A DNA stretch of 64,000 nucleotides from Ogataea parapolymorpha DL-1 (lineage: Eukaryota > Ascomycota > Pichiomycetes > Pichiales > Pichiaceae), in NCBI RefSeq assembly GCF_000187245.1, contig NC_027863.1, forward strand, positions 1,114,735 to 1,178,734. Reading direction: 5' to 3'. Within the stretch, counting starts at the first letter, position 1. Each line of letters starts with the position of its first letter. The translations under genes and the position numbers were made by a program. Shown in pieces: positions 27,820 to 37,335 of the stretch. A model generated the notes under the pieces. It saw nothing but the letters and a program-made list of their open reading frames with translations, was not told the DNA's origin and ran no database searches.

Positions 27820-28068
27820 ATATTGCATCAATAATTAGCCTTATGGTGTGAGGAGGGAACTCCCTTTGCGTTTTTAATTTTGTAGTCTCCAAGGCATTCT
27901 TTCTAGATCGGAATTCAGGGGACTATTCTTCTATCGCGAATTGAACAAGCCGTCTTTCCAGTAAATTCCATCTGCTGGTGTTCCTTGACTGTGACTATTG
28001 TGACCTCCACCCCTGCTCCATTAGACGAAAATCAGGAACGGCGTACGTTAGATCGGGTGTCAACAACT

Positions 28069-30624
28069 ATGAGCTATTCAATGGCGTCAACACCTGAGGG
28101 TGCTGCGCAGAGTGTTTACGAGGCATCACTTGACGGACAAAGCGACTACTTTGGTCAAGCCGATTTGTATGATGTCTCCAACAGGCTTCTTCAGTTCCAT
28201 AATAAGGTTCTCCCCGCTGATAACTACAATTCGCCCTACTACAATCCACTAAACTCTGCTGATGAGCCGAAACCGGTGGACAAACTGATCAATCGGTTTT
28301 CAATCTGGAAAATGATTATCAAGCAATTGATATTCTACTTCAAAGAGATCAGCATATTCAAGAAGCAAACATATCTCGGTAATAAGGCGATGCTGGAGAA
28401 TTTGGAGCTTTTGAAGAAACAGACCAGCGGCAAACTAAAGTTCAAAGGATCTGCATCAAAGAATCTTCGCCAATCTTTGAGTTCGACGAATTTGAATCAG
28501 TCAGATCAACACAACGCTCACCAAGAAGCCATGCTTAACAAATTTGTGCAGACAGCATTTCTTCCGGTAGGCGATCTCTCTGTTCTATCGATCTCTAGCA
28601 CATTATCCAACTATCACAACAGCTTGGCTGAAAAGGAGCTGATAACACATAACCAACTCACTTTGAAAATCATTCCGCGCTTGGAAAACTTGAAAGAAAG
28701 TCTGAACGAAACGATAAAACAAATTGCGTCATTGAAAGGTTCTAGTGATTTCAAAACTTCTGACCTCAAATACGAGATAGCAAAGACAGGAGCAATTTTA
28801 GCTGATTATATAACGTCGGTTGAGCTGCTCACGAAGGGCGAAACAACCACCTGTCTTGGCTCGCATCTCAAATTCACCAAACTGGAGCCCAAAAAGGACC
28901 CTTATTTACTGCGGCTGAAACTTGACCTGCAACTCAAAGACCAACTTTACACTGAAGCACACTTGAAAGAAAGTTTCTATGATCTACAACACAAGAGCGT
29001 TCAGCTGGAAAGTATTCTGTATACCGAAGTCCAGAACTGTGTTCGCAACTTTGTCAATCTAATCAATGCTGAGCTTGATGCTGCAAAAGATAATATGGTG
29101 AGCGAGTTCATGAACGGATTTCTAAAAAACGATTTTGGCATTGATTGGGATTACTTCATAATGAATGACAACGCAAAGAATCTTTTGAAACTCACTGCAA
29201 AAGAGTCATTGATGAACACCAAACAGATCAGGAAAAAATCGGATATTCATTATCCTTACCAGAAAGAGAGGATCAGCTCAAGTTTGATATCAGGATTTTT
29301 GGAAAAGAAATCAAAGTATTTGAAGAACTATTCAAAATTCTACTACGTACTTACGTTCAACTTTATGCATGAATTCAAGACCGAGGATCGGAAGAAGGAA
29401 AGACATCCTTTGAACTCCTATAGTTTGGACGATATGAAAGTGAGTGCATCGCCAAATGATCCAAGGAAATTTATTGTCCGGATGAATTCAAGCAAATCAA
29501 TTGAGTCCAAAACCAAATACACTTTCAGATGTCCTTCTCCAGAAATTGCATCAAGATGGCTGGAACAGCTTACGGAACTGTGCTCGCTGAGTAATCCTCT
29601 AGAAAGAAACAACCCAGCTAACACCGCATACCTTACTCCATATTCAAATACCCCGTCCGTTGTTAACATGAATGCAGGCGACTCTAATTCGTCTAGAGAT
29701 GATAGCACATTTGTCTCTGGAGATTCTAGTACATCACAAACCCAAATGTTCGAGAACAACCATTCTTCGTCGTCCTTGCATCTCCCATCCTTCCATTCGG
29801 TCAAGAAACTTAATTCGCCCGACATGCCGGCTCAGTCTGGACACAAGAAAAGCAACAGCCTATCTTCACTTCCGGTTATCAGTGCAAGCTCACCATCTTT
29901 GCATAGGTATACTTCGTCCGGAAGCTCAACTACTCAAGCCTCCGAAGGCATGTCATTACACTCTACCACTCCAACCTCCCCACCAAATGTTTCTGGAAGT
30001 GCAGCCAAAATCATAATCAATTCTCCAGATTCCACCACGCCTGACGAGCCTGCAGACTATTTCAATTACACCGCACCACGTCCAAGACTTGGCAAGAGCG
30101 CCTCTACCGGAAAAGTCACTCCTCCTGGCCCCCAAGGATCACAGATTCTACGGCCGTCATCTCCTTCCCATCTGTCTCAAATAAGACAGCCTATTCAACG
30201 GTCATCCTCACCAAATATCCACAACAAGCATAACATTCCTAGCTTCCTAGGAGGTCAACAAACTGCATCCATTTCACAAAGTTCCTCATACTCTTCGATG
30301 TCTTCTATGGGTAACAACTCTCTTCCTTCTACTAAAGGCCTAGTTAGAGGCCGGGAAAGACTACAGGCTCAACTTAAAAAAGCTGCTTCCAATAACCAAT
30401 CCAACCTGAACGGCGCGTTCTTGCAATTTGGAAATTCAGCCAGTGACTCCCCAAACCTGTTGATACCCCCATCGGCCTCGAACCTGCCCCAAACTCCAGG
30501 TATTCTTCCTTCCAACTCAATTGGTGACGTTTTCCCTGGAAGTGAATCACGTGTCAGATCGACTCCTTCGTCATCAGAGCCATTGAAGTCCCCTGGTGCC
30601 CAGTCTCCGGAAGGATACTTTTAA
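28069..30624 (+). CDS. SLM1: PH-domain TORC2/PI(4,5)P2 effector, Slm1/Slm2 type
   Basis: The protein has 851 residues from ATG 28069; the frame is open upstream to 27985 but without an ATG. An F-BAR-like helical region (KLINRFSIWKMIIKQLIFYFKEI onward, ~70-390) ends in DWDYFIMN. A PH domain follows (SGFLEKKSKYLKNYSKFYYVLTFNFMHEF to SRWLEQLTEL). The C-terminal ~350 residues are Ser/Pro-rich and disordered. Slm proteins sit at eisosomes, bind PI(4,5)P2, and relay membrane stress to TORC2-Ypk1 and calcineurin. The tail is much longer than in S. cerevisiae Slm1/2. Confidence 0.82.
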   Translation: MSYSMASTPEGAAQSVYEASLDGQSDYFGQADLYDVSNRLLQFHNKVLPADNYNSPYYNPLNSADEPKPVDKLINRFSIWKMIIKQLIFYFKEISIFKKQTYLGNKAMLENLELLKKQTSGKLKFKGSASKNLRQSLSSTNLNQSDQHNAHQEAMLNKFVQTAFLPVGDLSVLSISSTLSNYHNSLAEKELITHNQLTLKIIPRLENLKESLNETIKQIASLKGSSDFKTSDLKYEIAKTGAILADYITSVELLTKGETTTCLGSHLKFTKLEPKKDPYLLRLKLDLQLKDQLYTEAHLKESFYDLQHKSVQLESILYTEVQNCVRNFVNLINAELDAAKDNMVSEFMNGFLKNDFGIDWDYFIMNDNAKNLLKLTAKESLMNTKQIRKKSDIHYPYQKERISSSLISGFLEKKSKYLKNYSKFYYVLTFNFMHEFKTEDRKKERHPLNSYSLDDMKVSASPNDPRKFIVRMNSSKSIESKTKYTFRCPSPEIASRWLEQLTELCSLSNPLERNNPANTAYLTPYSNTPSVVNMNAGDSNSSRDDSTFVSGDSSTSQTQMFENNHSSSSLHLPSFHSVKKLNSPDMPAQSGHKKSNSLSSLPVISASSPSLHRYTSSGSSTTQASEGMSLHSTTPTSPPNVSGSAAKIIINSPDSTTPDEPADYFNYTAPRPRLGKSASTGKVTPPGPQGSQILRPSSPSHLSQIRQPIQRSSSPNIHNKHNIPSFLGGQQTASISQSSSYSSMSSMGNNSLPSTKGLVRGRERLQAQLKKAASNNQSNLNGAFLQFGNSASDSPNLLIPPSASNLPQTPGILPSNSIGDVFPGSESRVRSTPSSSEPLKSPGAQSPEGYF

Positions 30625-30891
30625 CGTCAAGCTGAGGACGATTTTATATCTGTCAAACATTTATAGTGTCAGTAAGCCTCACTGAGGACGATACGAAAAA
30701 AAGTAGACAAACAAGAGGATATAGAGATATATATCCTATTGATAATTAATCGCGTGTCAGTGGGTCGTTTGCATGTCCAATTGACCTCTAGCAATTGGTG
30801 AAAGCGATTGGTAGCTTTCGAGCATAGAAAACGCGAGACTACAGAATTTAAACTGCATCGTGGATTTGTTTATATAATTTTTGAGACAAGC

Positions 30892-32343
30892 ATGTCCGCG
30901 AAACAGCGACCTAAGCAGAAAGAGACAACCGCTGGTCAAATTAACTCTTCCACCACATTGGAGAAAGGTGGTTCTGGGAGACTAGGGAAGTTTCTATCCC
31001 AGGAGTCGATCGACAAATCAACTCTTACGCAAGCGAATGGGGATTTTGAGGAAGAAGACGATGGTTTTGTTTTCAAAAGGGCGTCCCAGCAGCAAGTACA
31101 AAAAAAGGTCCCGGGAAAACGTGGACGTCCTCCTGGGTCGAAGAATAAGCCAAAGCCTGCCGTGAAAAAGGAGCCACAAAAGAGACAAAAAGTTACTCGA
31201 AAAGCACCCGAGCCCAAACCTCCCAAGACCAGCCTTTTGGACGAACTCGAACAAGATTCAATAGAGGATTCTGAAGAAGAAGATAAGATATTCTCCATGG
31301 ATTCTTCTTTCCAACCACCAAAAGCCGCAAAGAAATCAAACATTATTCCGAAGAGCAAGACATCAGAAAAACGCACGCGTAAGCCACGAAGCACCAAAAC
31401 TCCCGCAAAGGAGCCCCAAAATGAGACACAACTTGGGGCAGCAACTGTCCACGATTTGATACCCGAAAGCCCCAAACCTGTTCTCCCAAAACAATCTACT
31501 CTCTCCAAAATTTTATCTCAGGCGCGAACTAAGGAGGTCAAACCGGAATACGAGACTAAAAAACGCAGATCGTCGTTGAGTAATAGAGGCAAACGATTAT
31601 CGTCAGTAGGTAACGGTTTTATTGCTGAGCCAGACCGCGAAATACCTGTCGAGGAACTATATAAGCATGTCTCACAAGACCTACCGGATCCGCACAAAAT
31701 GAGACAACTGATGGTTTGGTGTGCCAAAAGAGGAGCGAGTAAAGCTCCCAGAAAGAAAATCAGTACCGCAGAGAGCATAGCCAATGTGATCGAAGATGAA
31801 CTAATCAGAGACCTAGCCGACGGGAAAATAAATACCAGTTGGTGGCTGGCAGAAGACGATGTCGACGAAGGCGACCACGGCAGTAACGCAAATCTTAATA
31901 AGCCAATCATTGTTTTGCCCAACAAGGCCAACCAAGAAAACATGCACACGCTTGAACTGTACGAAAAAAAGCTCGCGGAACTTAATAAAGAGGAAGCCCA
32001 ATGGATGGAAGTCAGAAAAATAGCAAAACTGCCCAAAATTCAGGTCGATACATCACTGCAACATGATAACCTAATACAAGAGAAGCTGGGCGAAATTGTG
32101 GATCACTTAGAGTCATTGGAGTCTTACAAAGCGCGACTGGACAAACTTCGCTTACTGCGCGTTCTGGAAAACATCAAACTGATGGTGCATAAATTAAAGC
32201 AATCTAAAAATGCAGTCAACACATTGACTGAGGCTACAATCCGTGAGATATCGCGCAAGATGACTCAACTGATTGACCACGATAACGACGGCAATAAAGT
32301 GTCGTCGCTGGATCTGCTCAAAGGGTTTTCTGAGCTGGGGTAA
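30892..32343 (+). CDS. DSN1: Kinetochore MIND-complex subunit Dsn1 (Mis13)
   Basis: The protein has 483 residues from ATG 30892 (the TTG at 30808 is leader). The Mis13 core is recognisable from EPDREIPVEELYKHVSQDLPD through MRQLMVWCAKRG and WWLAED to a C-terminal coiled coil. Upstream, KRRSSLSNRGKRLSS (~224-238) contains two Arg/Lys-x-Ser sites like the Ipl1/Aurora B sites that relieve Dsn1 autoinhibition and promote CENP-C/Mif2 binding. The N-terminus holds an AT-hook-like GKRGRPPGSKNKPK (~74-87), not something I recall in Saccharomyces Dsn1. Confidence 0.85.
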   Translation: MSAKQRPKQKETTAGQINSSTTLEKGGSGRLGKFLSQESIDKSTLTQANGDFEEEDDGFVFKRASQQQVQKKVPGKRGRPPGSKNKPKPAVKKEPQKRQKVTRKAPEPKPPKTSLLDELEQDSIEDSEEEDKIFSMDSSFQPPKAAKKSNIIPKSKTSEKRTRKPRSTKTPAKEPQNETQLGAATVHDLIPESPKPVLPKQSTLSKILSQARTKEVKPEYETKKRRSSLSNRGKRLSSVGNGFIAEPDREIPVEELYKHVSQDLPDPHKMRQLMVWCAKRGASKAPRKKISTAESIANVIEDELIRDLADGKINTSWWLAEDDVDEGDHGSNANLNKPIIVLPNKANQENMHTLELYEKKLAELNKEEAQWMEVRKIAKLPKIQVDTSLQHDNLIQEKLGEIVDHLESLESYKARLDKLRLLRVLENIKLMVHKLKQSKNAVNTLTEATIREISRKMTQLIDHDNDGNKVSSLDLLKGFSELG

Positions 32344-32373
32344 TTGTATATTAGATGTCAGGACTATAATGTA

Positions 32374-32802
32374 TTATAGGTATTTTTTAGCGAGAAGACA
32401 CACTCTGGAGTCGAATCCAACGCTGCGGATCGGGTCATTGACGTTGTAGAAGGGGCTCAGTAGGTTTTTCACGTACAATTCGTTCACCTCTATGAAAAAC
32501 TGTCGTATACTTTCGTCTTGGTTTTTCACGTTCGTTGATATGATGAACTTAATGTTTCCTTGTGTGAGATAGCTATATACTTGATAGCCATAGAATGCAT
32601 CGAGGTTTTTGAAAAATATCTGGTTGTTTTTGAACTGTTGATCTTGAAGTATATCGAGTGAAGCGTTCACAATGAATTGTTGTAGTTCTTTTATTTCGAT
32701 TGGGAAATTGGGTTTTCCATCGCCAGACTGCTTGTAAGTGCCAATCTCAAGTTCATATAGGGGACCATCGTTGGTTCCAATTATGGCAAAGTAGTAAGAC
32801 AT
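32374..32802 (-). CDS. TRS20: TRAPP subunit Trs20 (sedlin)
   Basis: The protein has 142 residues from ATG at complement 32800-32802. It has a longin-like fold signature: MSYYFAIIGTNDGPLYELEIG at the start, FIVNASLDILQDQQF, FKNLDAFYGYQVYSYLTQGNIKFII, and a terminal FDSRVCLLAKKYL. Trs20 is the adaptor that joins TRAPP subcomplexes acting as the Rab GEF in ER-Golgi traffic and autophagy. Length matches sedlin (~140-175). Confidence 0.9.
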   Translation of the reverse strand: MSYYFAIIGTNDGPLYELEIGTYKQSGDGKPNFPIEIKELQQFIVNASLDILQDQQFKNNQIFFKNLDAFYGYQVYSYLTQGNIKFIISTNVKNQDESIRQFFIEVNELYVKNLLSPFYNVNDPIRSVGFDSRVCLLAKKYL

Positions 32803-32872
32803 CAACTCAAATAAATAAATCGTTTTTGGGTTTTGGGTGTGAATAAAAGATAAAATCGCTATTAATATAAAA

Positions 32873-32881
32873 ATGCAATGA
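32873..32881 (+). other. Two-codon uORF overlapping the MTC4-like start codon
   Basis: ATG CAA TGA: the main ATG (32878-32880) begins inside the uORF and overlaps its TGA (32879-32881), an ATGA termination/re-initiation arrangement. Confidence 0.45.
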
Positions 32882-34422
32882 CTGTTGTACTGGATACGCA
32901 GCTCAACCTCAAAAAATACAAGCCAATAAAGGTATCTGCGGAGCCAAATGGGTTTGAATCACATAACAGTCTTCTCAGCTCAACTCTGACAAACGATTCT
33001 AATAAATATGAGGGACTGGTTGAGGAAACACAGGAGCTTCTGGACGCTCGGAAGTCGCTTGTCCACGATCTCAAGTTAAGTAGAGATCAGGCCCATGATC
33101 CAAAGGTTTCTATGGAGCCTCGCTCTAAATTCGAGCCGAACATCCGCGAGGACAAATCGTTTCAAATCTGCAGGAAACGAGCGGAGAAAGTGAAGGCCAT
33201 CATCCAAAGCTACTACGACTTTATCGAACTCTATCAAAATACAGTGCATTACGATGACAGCGATCCTCAGACTCCGCTCTATGAAGGAGTTGAGGGAGTA
33301 TTCAACCCTTTGCAAATTATACGAAACCGACGTATCAGAAAGAAATACAACGAAAAGCTCACGACCTTTCCTCTAGGAGACTACAAGCCACCCTCAAGAG
33401 TGTTTAGCAAGTACAACAGGCAGCATCTCATTTGGCAAGTAAACCTGAACGAGTATTACAACGATATCACTTGGAGAGAAAAGCACTGGCATGAATTGAA
33501 GAGACCAAACGGAGAGCTCTGGTTTCCTAAGCTAGATAGTGCAAAACAGACCCCACAGAAAAATAGGCGGCTGAAAAGCCTTCATGAGCAACTGTTTGTT
33601 GGATTTGATGGCGAGTTTCACAAGGAAGACGATGACAGCTCCGGGGACGATCGACGTCTCAGTTCGCTTGCTCGTGTGAACGAAAGCTCTGCGTCTCTTG
33701 CTCGACTAGAGCACTATCGATTGAACAGTTTAAAACGCACTCCTGGCCATACTAGATCCTTGAAGAGTGACGAGGATTTTGATACCCCTTCTTCGCGCAA
33801 TTCAAGTATAGATAAGCTGAGTTTTCTTTTTCAGGGTGGAAAATCGAGCGAATCGCTGTCCCCATCGCATCCGACGGAAAGTGAGGAAACAGGAAACTGC
33901 GATGATCTCGCGGATCAAAAAAGGATGGTCAAAGGCCTCCAAAGCAAGCTTGCTCTTGCAGAGTCGAGGATCCGCATCGCAGATTATCATCGCGAGGACA
34001 TTATTGCCTCTAAAGGCCGTGACATCCAAAAGCAGCTCGAATTATTCGAGTCCACCCAAGCGCAAACTAGTCAGATATCGCAATCGCTGCAAACGACCAT
34101 TAACAAGGTTGACGCCATTTTGGATAGATTCAATCAATTCAACAACGCCAAATCGTACAAAATTGAAGAATTACTGGGTTATTGTGACAGGACGAACGGT
34201 GAGATTAATACATCAATCACTTTGAGGATAAGAAATATACAGGAGAAGAAAGATCAGCTCTCAAACACTAACGATGAATGGTTGTTCCAGCTCGTGTACT
34301 CATTCTTGGAGAACTTGATTGTGTTGGCACTCTGGATCGTTTGGATCATCGTCGAGTTTTGGAGACTCATCAAGCGCATCTTTTTAATTTTGATGAAACT
34401 TTTAAAATTCATATTTCTATAG
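32878..34422 (+). CDS. MTC4: Mtc4-like protein with C-terminal membrane segments
   Basis: The protein has 514 residues. A conserved-looking region near 110-190 (EGVEGVFNPLQIIRNRRIRKKY and HLIWQVNLNEYYNDITWREKHW) resembles fungal Mtc4, named for synthetic effects with telomere-capping mutants but biochemically obscure. A Ser-rich, probably phosphorylated middle and a coiled coil (~350-460) lead to a strongly hydrophobic, re-entrant or double-spanning C-terminus (FLENLIVLALWIVWIIVEFW, then FLILMKLLKFIFL). The family name is from memory. The stop is 11 nt from the DUT1 stop on the opposite strand. Confidence 0.55.
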   Translation: MTVVLDTQLNLKKYKPIKVSAEPNGFESHNSLLSSTLTNDSNKYEGLVEETQELLDARKSLVHDLKLSRDQAHDPKVSMEPRSKFEPNIREDKSFQICRKRAEKVKAIIQSYYDFIELYQNTVHYDDSDPQTPLYEGVEGVFNPLQIIRNRRIRKKYNEKLTTFPLGDYKPPSRVFSKYNRQHLIWQVNLNEYYNDITWREKHWHELKRPNGELWFPKLDSAKQTPQKNRRLKSLHEQLFVGFDGEFHKEDDDSSGDDRRLSSLARVNESSASLARLEHYRLNSLKRTPGHTRSLKSDEDFDTPSSRNSSIDKLSFLFQGGKSSESLSPSHPTESEETGNCDDLADQKRMVKGLQSKLALAESRIRIADYHREDIIASKGRDIQKQLELFESTQAQTSQISQSLQTTINKVDAILDRFNQFNNAKSYKIEELLGYCDRTNGEINTSITLRIRNIQEKKDQLSNTNDEWLFQLVYSFLENLIVLALWIVWIIVEFWRLIKRIFLILMKLLKFIFL

Positions 34423-34433
34423 CAGACTATTGA

Positions 34434-34931
34434 TTATTTCTTTCCAAATCCTCCAGTAGATCCGAATCCCCCCTCACCTCTCTCAGTAGTCTCTTCTTCC
34501 CATTGCTCGGTGGTCAACTCGTTGACCTCAGCCATCACAATTTTTTCGAGTACAAGCTGTGCAATGCGGTCACCTTCGTTGATTTCAAAGTCTTTACTGG
34601 AGTGGTTGAAAAGAACGACTTTCACTTCTCCACGATAGTCAGCATCAATGACTCCGGCACCGGTTGAAATTCCATGCTTGACTGCAAGTCCAGAACGAGG
34701 AGCCACGCGTCCGTATGTACCTTCGGGGACGATAATGCTGATGTCAGTAGCCACCAGTCCTTGGCCGTGTCCAGGAATCACTGCCTTCTCAGAGGAGTAC
34801 AAGTCATACCCAGCAGCCAATGCAGAACCTCGAGTTGGGGCTTTGGCTTTTGGAGAACGGAGGTACACTTTCAGGGGCTGCATTGTCGGTTCCAATTTCT
34901 GTCTTTTATTAAAATGCCTATCCGAAGACAT
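34434..34931 (-). CDS. DUT1: dUTP pyrophosphatase
   Basis: This 165-residue trimeric dUTPase hydrolyses dUTP to dUMP and PPi, keeping uracil out of DNA and supplying dUMP. The five family motifs are present: AAGYDLYSS (1), APRSGLAVK (2), [21 protein letters not shown] (3, split here), [10 protein letters not shown] (4), and the C-terminal P-loop-like [11 protein letters not shown] (5). The first 16 residues (basic, [16 protein letters not shown]) extend beyond the core and may be a nuclear signal; an internal Met17 could serve as a shorter start. Confidence 0.96.
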   Translation of the reverse strand: MSSDRHFNKRQKLEPTMQPLKVYLRSPKAKAPTRGSALAAGYDLYSSEKAVIPGHGQGLVATDISIIVPEGTYGRVAPRSGLAVKHGISTGAGVIDADYRGEVKVVLFNHSSKDFEINEGDRIAQLVLEKIVMAEVNELTTEQWEEETTERGEGGFGSTGGFGKK

Positions 34932-35022
34932 GACACGAAAAACTTGAGAAGATGATCTTGACGCGTGCGAAGAATTCTAAATTAGCTGTATTTATATCTA
35001 CCGCTAGTATACAACCGTTCCA

Positions 35023-35096
35023 GGTTCCTTGGCCCAGTTGGTTAAGGCATCGTGCTAATAACGCGGGGATCAGCAGTTCGATCCTGCTAGGAACCA
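35023..35096 (+). tRNA. tRNA-Ile(AAU), copy 2
   Basis: This 74-nt gene is identical to the copy at 7386. A seven-T terminator follows immediately at 35097-35103. The preceding bases TTCCA also precede copy 3. Confidence 0.97.
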
Positions 35097-35142
35097 TTTT
35101 TTTACATCGTTTAGCTGAGAGCAGCCGGGCCTATTTTTTGAG

Positions 35143-36450
35143 CTATTTCTTATGTCCATGGAATCGATGAGACAGGTACTTGTAGGCTTCTTTCTGGTTG
35201 AGAACCCTACCCTTGTCGTCTCGATAAACCAAGTTAATTTTGGACCCGTCAGATTTTGAGGCGAGCTCTGCTCTGTCTTTCAAAAGCTTAAGAGTACGGG
35301 AAAGTCCCATATTCGCATCGACTTCGTCATGGAGCACAGCGAGTTTTTCAGAGACATGAGTGAGGCTAGAGTTGGATTCCGTCGTGTCAGCAACCTCAGC
35401 AACCTCTTCAACGTTCTCAGATTTTTCGACGGTGTCGTCACCGTTGAGCTTCTCCAAGAAATCTGCGTCTTCATCCAAAACCACGGCTCCTTCTTCCTGT
35501 TGGTGTTCTTCGATCGCTATAGGTCGTGATTCCTGTCTTTGTCGTCTTGAAGCAGACAAGAATTTGTTCAGCTCGATGTCGTCTTCCTTTTCCAAATCCT
35601 CATTGATCAGCTTCAATCGCTGAAAATTAGCTTCCTTCAGCTCTTCTTTATCACTCCGCTTGTTTCTAACCTTACTCTTTAATCTCTTAATTACTGGGGC
35701 ACTATAGTCAGATGGCTGGGACTCCTGCTCGTCATCATCCAAATCCAATGAAACAAGTTTCTTTGTTTGCCTCTTTGGAATTATTTTCTCCCCAATTTTG
35801 AATCCATTATCTTGTTCTTTATTATCGCCGTTCTTGTTCTCTTTCACCTGGCCCTCCAAAAATTCTTTCACTCGCCTGCGTTTTGCAAGCTCATGGCTTT
35901 CAAGCTGGTCTTCTTCTTCGTCAAACACACTCTTGTCTTTTAATGTGAATACCACTTCTTGGCTTTCTCCGAGTAGCTCCGCATAATCCTCTTTATTGTG
36001 AGCAACACTTACACCCTGTAGATCATCATCCTCCAAAGTTGCCTTTCTCTTGCGTGTTACTTTTACTTGCTGTGAAGTGCCCAGCTTAGCGAGCCACTCA
36101 TCGTCGGTGTTCTCTTCCTTGTCTAATCTCGCTAAAAGCGTTTCCCCTGATTCCAGCTTATGCCGATGTAAATCGCTCTTGGTTTTGGATATTCGCTGCT
36201 GCAGCTCATCTAATTGTTTTTGCTTCATGCGTTCATCCTCCACTCTCCTATAGTTTTCGTACTCCGGGTCATTATCTGCTTTTTCTGATGTGATCAAAGG
36301 CAGTCCTAATTGTGATCGTATCTTGTTCGTTTCATCTAAGTCATTGTTCTTTCTTTTAGTTTCTGAAGGCCTATCACCTGTAGAAATCAATGGAAGACCC
36401 AATTTTGCCCGCAATTGGTTCGTTTCCTCAACGGAAAGGGACACTTCCAT
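35143..36450 (-). CDS. SNU66: U4/U6.U5 tri-snRNP protein Snu66 (SART1)
   Basis: The protein has 435 residues from ATG at complement 36448-36450. It begins with SVEETNQLRAKLGLPLI and repeats the pattern as DLDETNKIRSQLGLPLI ~35 residues later. These look like the two HIND elements through which Snu66 recruits the ubiquitin-like Hub1 to the spliceosome. The remainder is Lys/Glu-rich and mostly disordered, with short hydrophobic anchors. SART1-family residues near the end (GRVLNQKEAYKYLSHRFHGH) support the call. Snu66 is needed for tri-snRNP function and 5' splice-site choice. Confidence 0.88.
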   Translation of the reverse strand: MEVSLSVEETNQLRAKLGLPLISTGDRPSETKRKNNDLDETNKIRSQLGLPLITSEKADNDPEYENYRRVEDERMKQKQLDELQQRISKTKSDLHRHKLESGETLLARLDKEENTDDEWLAKLGTSQQVKVTRKRKATLEDDDLQGVSVAHNKEDYAELLGESQEVVFTLKDKSVFDEEEDQLESHELAKRRRVKEFLEGQVKENKNGDNKEQDNGFKIGEKIIPKRQTKKLVSLDLDDDEQESQPSDYSAPVIKRLKSKVRNKRSDKEELKEANFQRLKLINEDLEKEDDIELNKFLSASRRQRQESRPIAIEEHQQEEGAVVLDEDADFLEKLNGDDTVEKSENVEEVAEVADTTESNSSLTHVSEKLAVLHDEVDANMGLSRTLKLLKDRAELASKSDGSKINLVYRDDKGRVLNQKEAYKYLSHRFHGHKK

Positions 36451-36633
36451 GGCTGAACACACTAGGTCAAATTACAAAAAAATATATACGAGTCGATCGA
36501 CGCGACTATGATGCTTGCTTACTAAGATGGCCCAAATAGCAATATTGTATGCACGCCATAGTCTACGAGAGAAAAGGCAGTTCCCTAAATTGGTTTAACA
36601 TCTACGTTTTCTTCTCAATTGACTTCATAAAGA

Positions 36634-37320
36634 ATGGTTCACTACATTATTGACGAAAGCGACCCTAAAGAATCTGGACTGGAGGCTCCTTACATTAAGC
36701 TGTACTCTCTGGCTACTCCGAACGGCCAGAAGGTGTCGATTCTGCTTGAATTACTAGGTCTGGATTACCATGTCCGCAAGATTGATATCATGAGAGGTGA
36801 ATGTAAGGAGGATTGGTATCTCCAATTCAATCCCAACGGAAGAATTCCTTCTCTAACCGATGTTTCCGCCAATGGAAAAGTGACCCATGTGAATGAGAGT
36901 GCTGCCATTATGATGTACCTTTGTGACAAATACGACAAGGACAGAAAATACAGTTATGAATACGGCACTGACCTGTACTACGAACAATTGGAGTGGGTCT
37001 TCTTCCAGATGGCTGGTCTGGGTCCAATGAAGGGCCAGTACCACCATTTTGTTTACTACGCTCCGGAGAAGATTCCATATGCAATTGAGAGATATAAAAA
37101 TGAGACAATTAGATTATTCTCTGTTTTGGAAGAGAGACTTGCCCGCAACAAGACCGGTTATTTAGTGGGTGACCACCTGTCAATTGCCGATCTCTGCTCC
37201 TGGCCTTGGGTCAACTCTCGCAGATTAGAGGAAGTCGAGAATTTCCCAAGACTCTGTCAATGGCTTAGAAACATCGGAGAGATCGAGGCCGTCAAGCGTG
37301 GATCCAAGATCCCTGAGTAG
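36634..37320 (+). CDS. Glutathione S-transferase, Ure2/YfcG-like
   Basis: This 228-residue two-domain GST has a thioredoxin-like N-domain with LYSLATPNGQKVSILLELLGL and the cis-Pro region GRIPSLTD. NESAAIMMYLCDKY supplies the glutathione-binding Glu-Ser pair. The alpha-helical C-domain has HLSIADLCSWPWV. Asn in TPNGQK at the first helix is typical of Ure2p and bacterial YfcG/YghU nu-class enzymes. The prion/nitrogen-regulation extension of Ure2 is absent, so an enzymatic disulfide-reductase or conjugation role is more likely than nitrogen catabolite control. Confidence 0.88.
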   Translation: MVHYIIDESDPKESGLEAPYIKLYSLATPNGQKVSILLELLGLDYHVRKIDIMRGECKEDWYLQFNPNGRIPSLTDVSANGKVTHVNESAAIMMYLCDKYDKDRKYSYEYGTDLYYEQLEWVFFQMAGLGPMKGQYHHFVYYAPEKIPYAIERYKNETIRLFSVLEERLARNKTGYLVGDHLSIADLCSWPWVNSRRLEEVENFPRLCQWLRNIGEIEAVKRGSKIPE

Positions 37321-37335
37321 AATAAAATGATTCTG

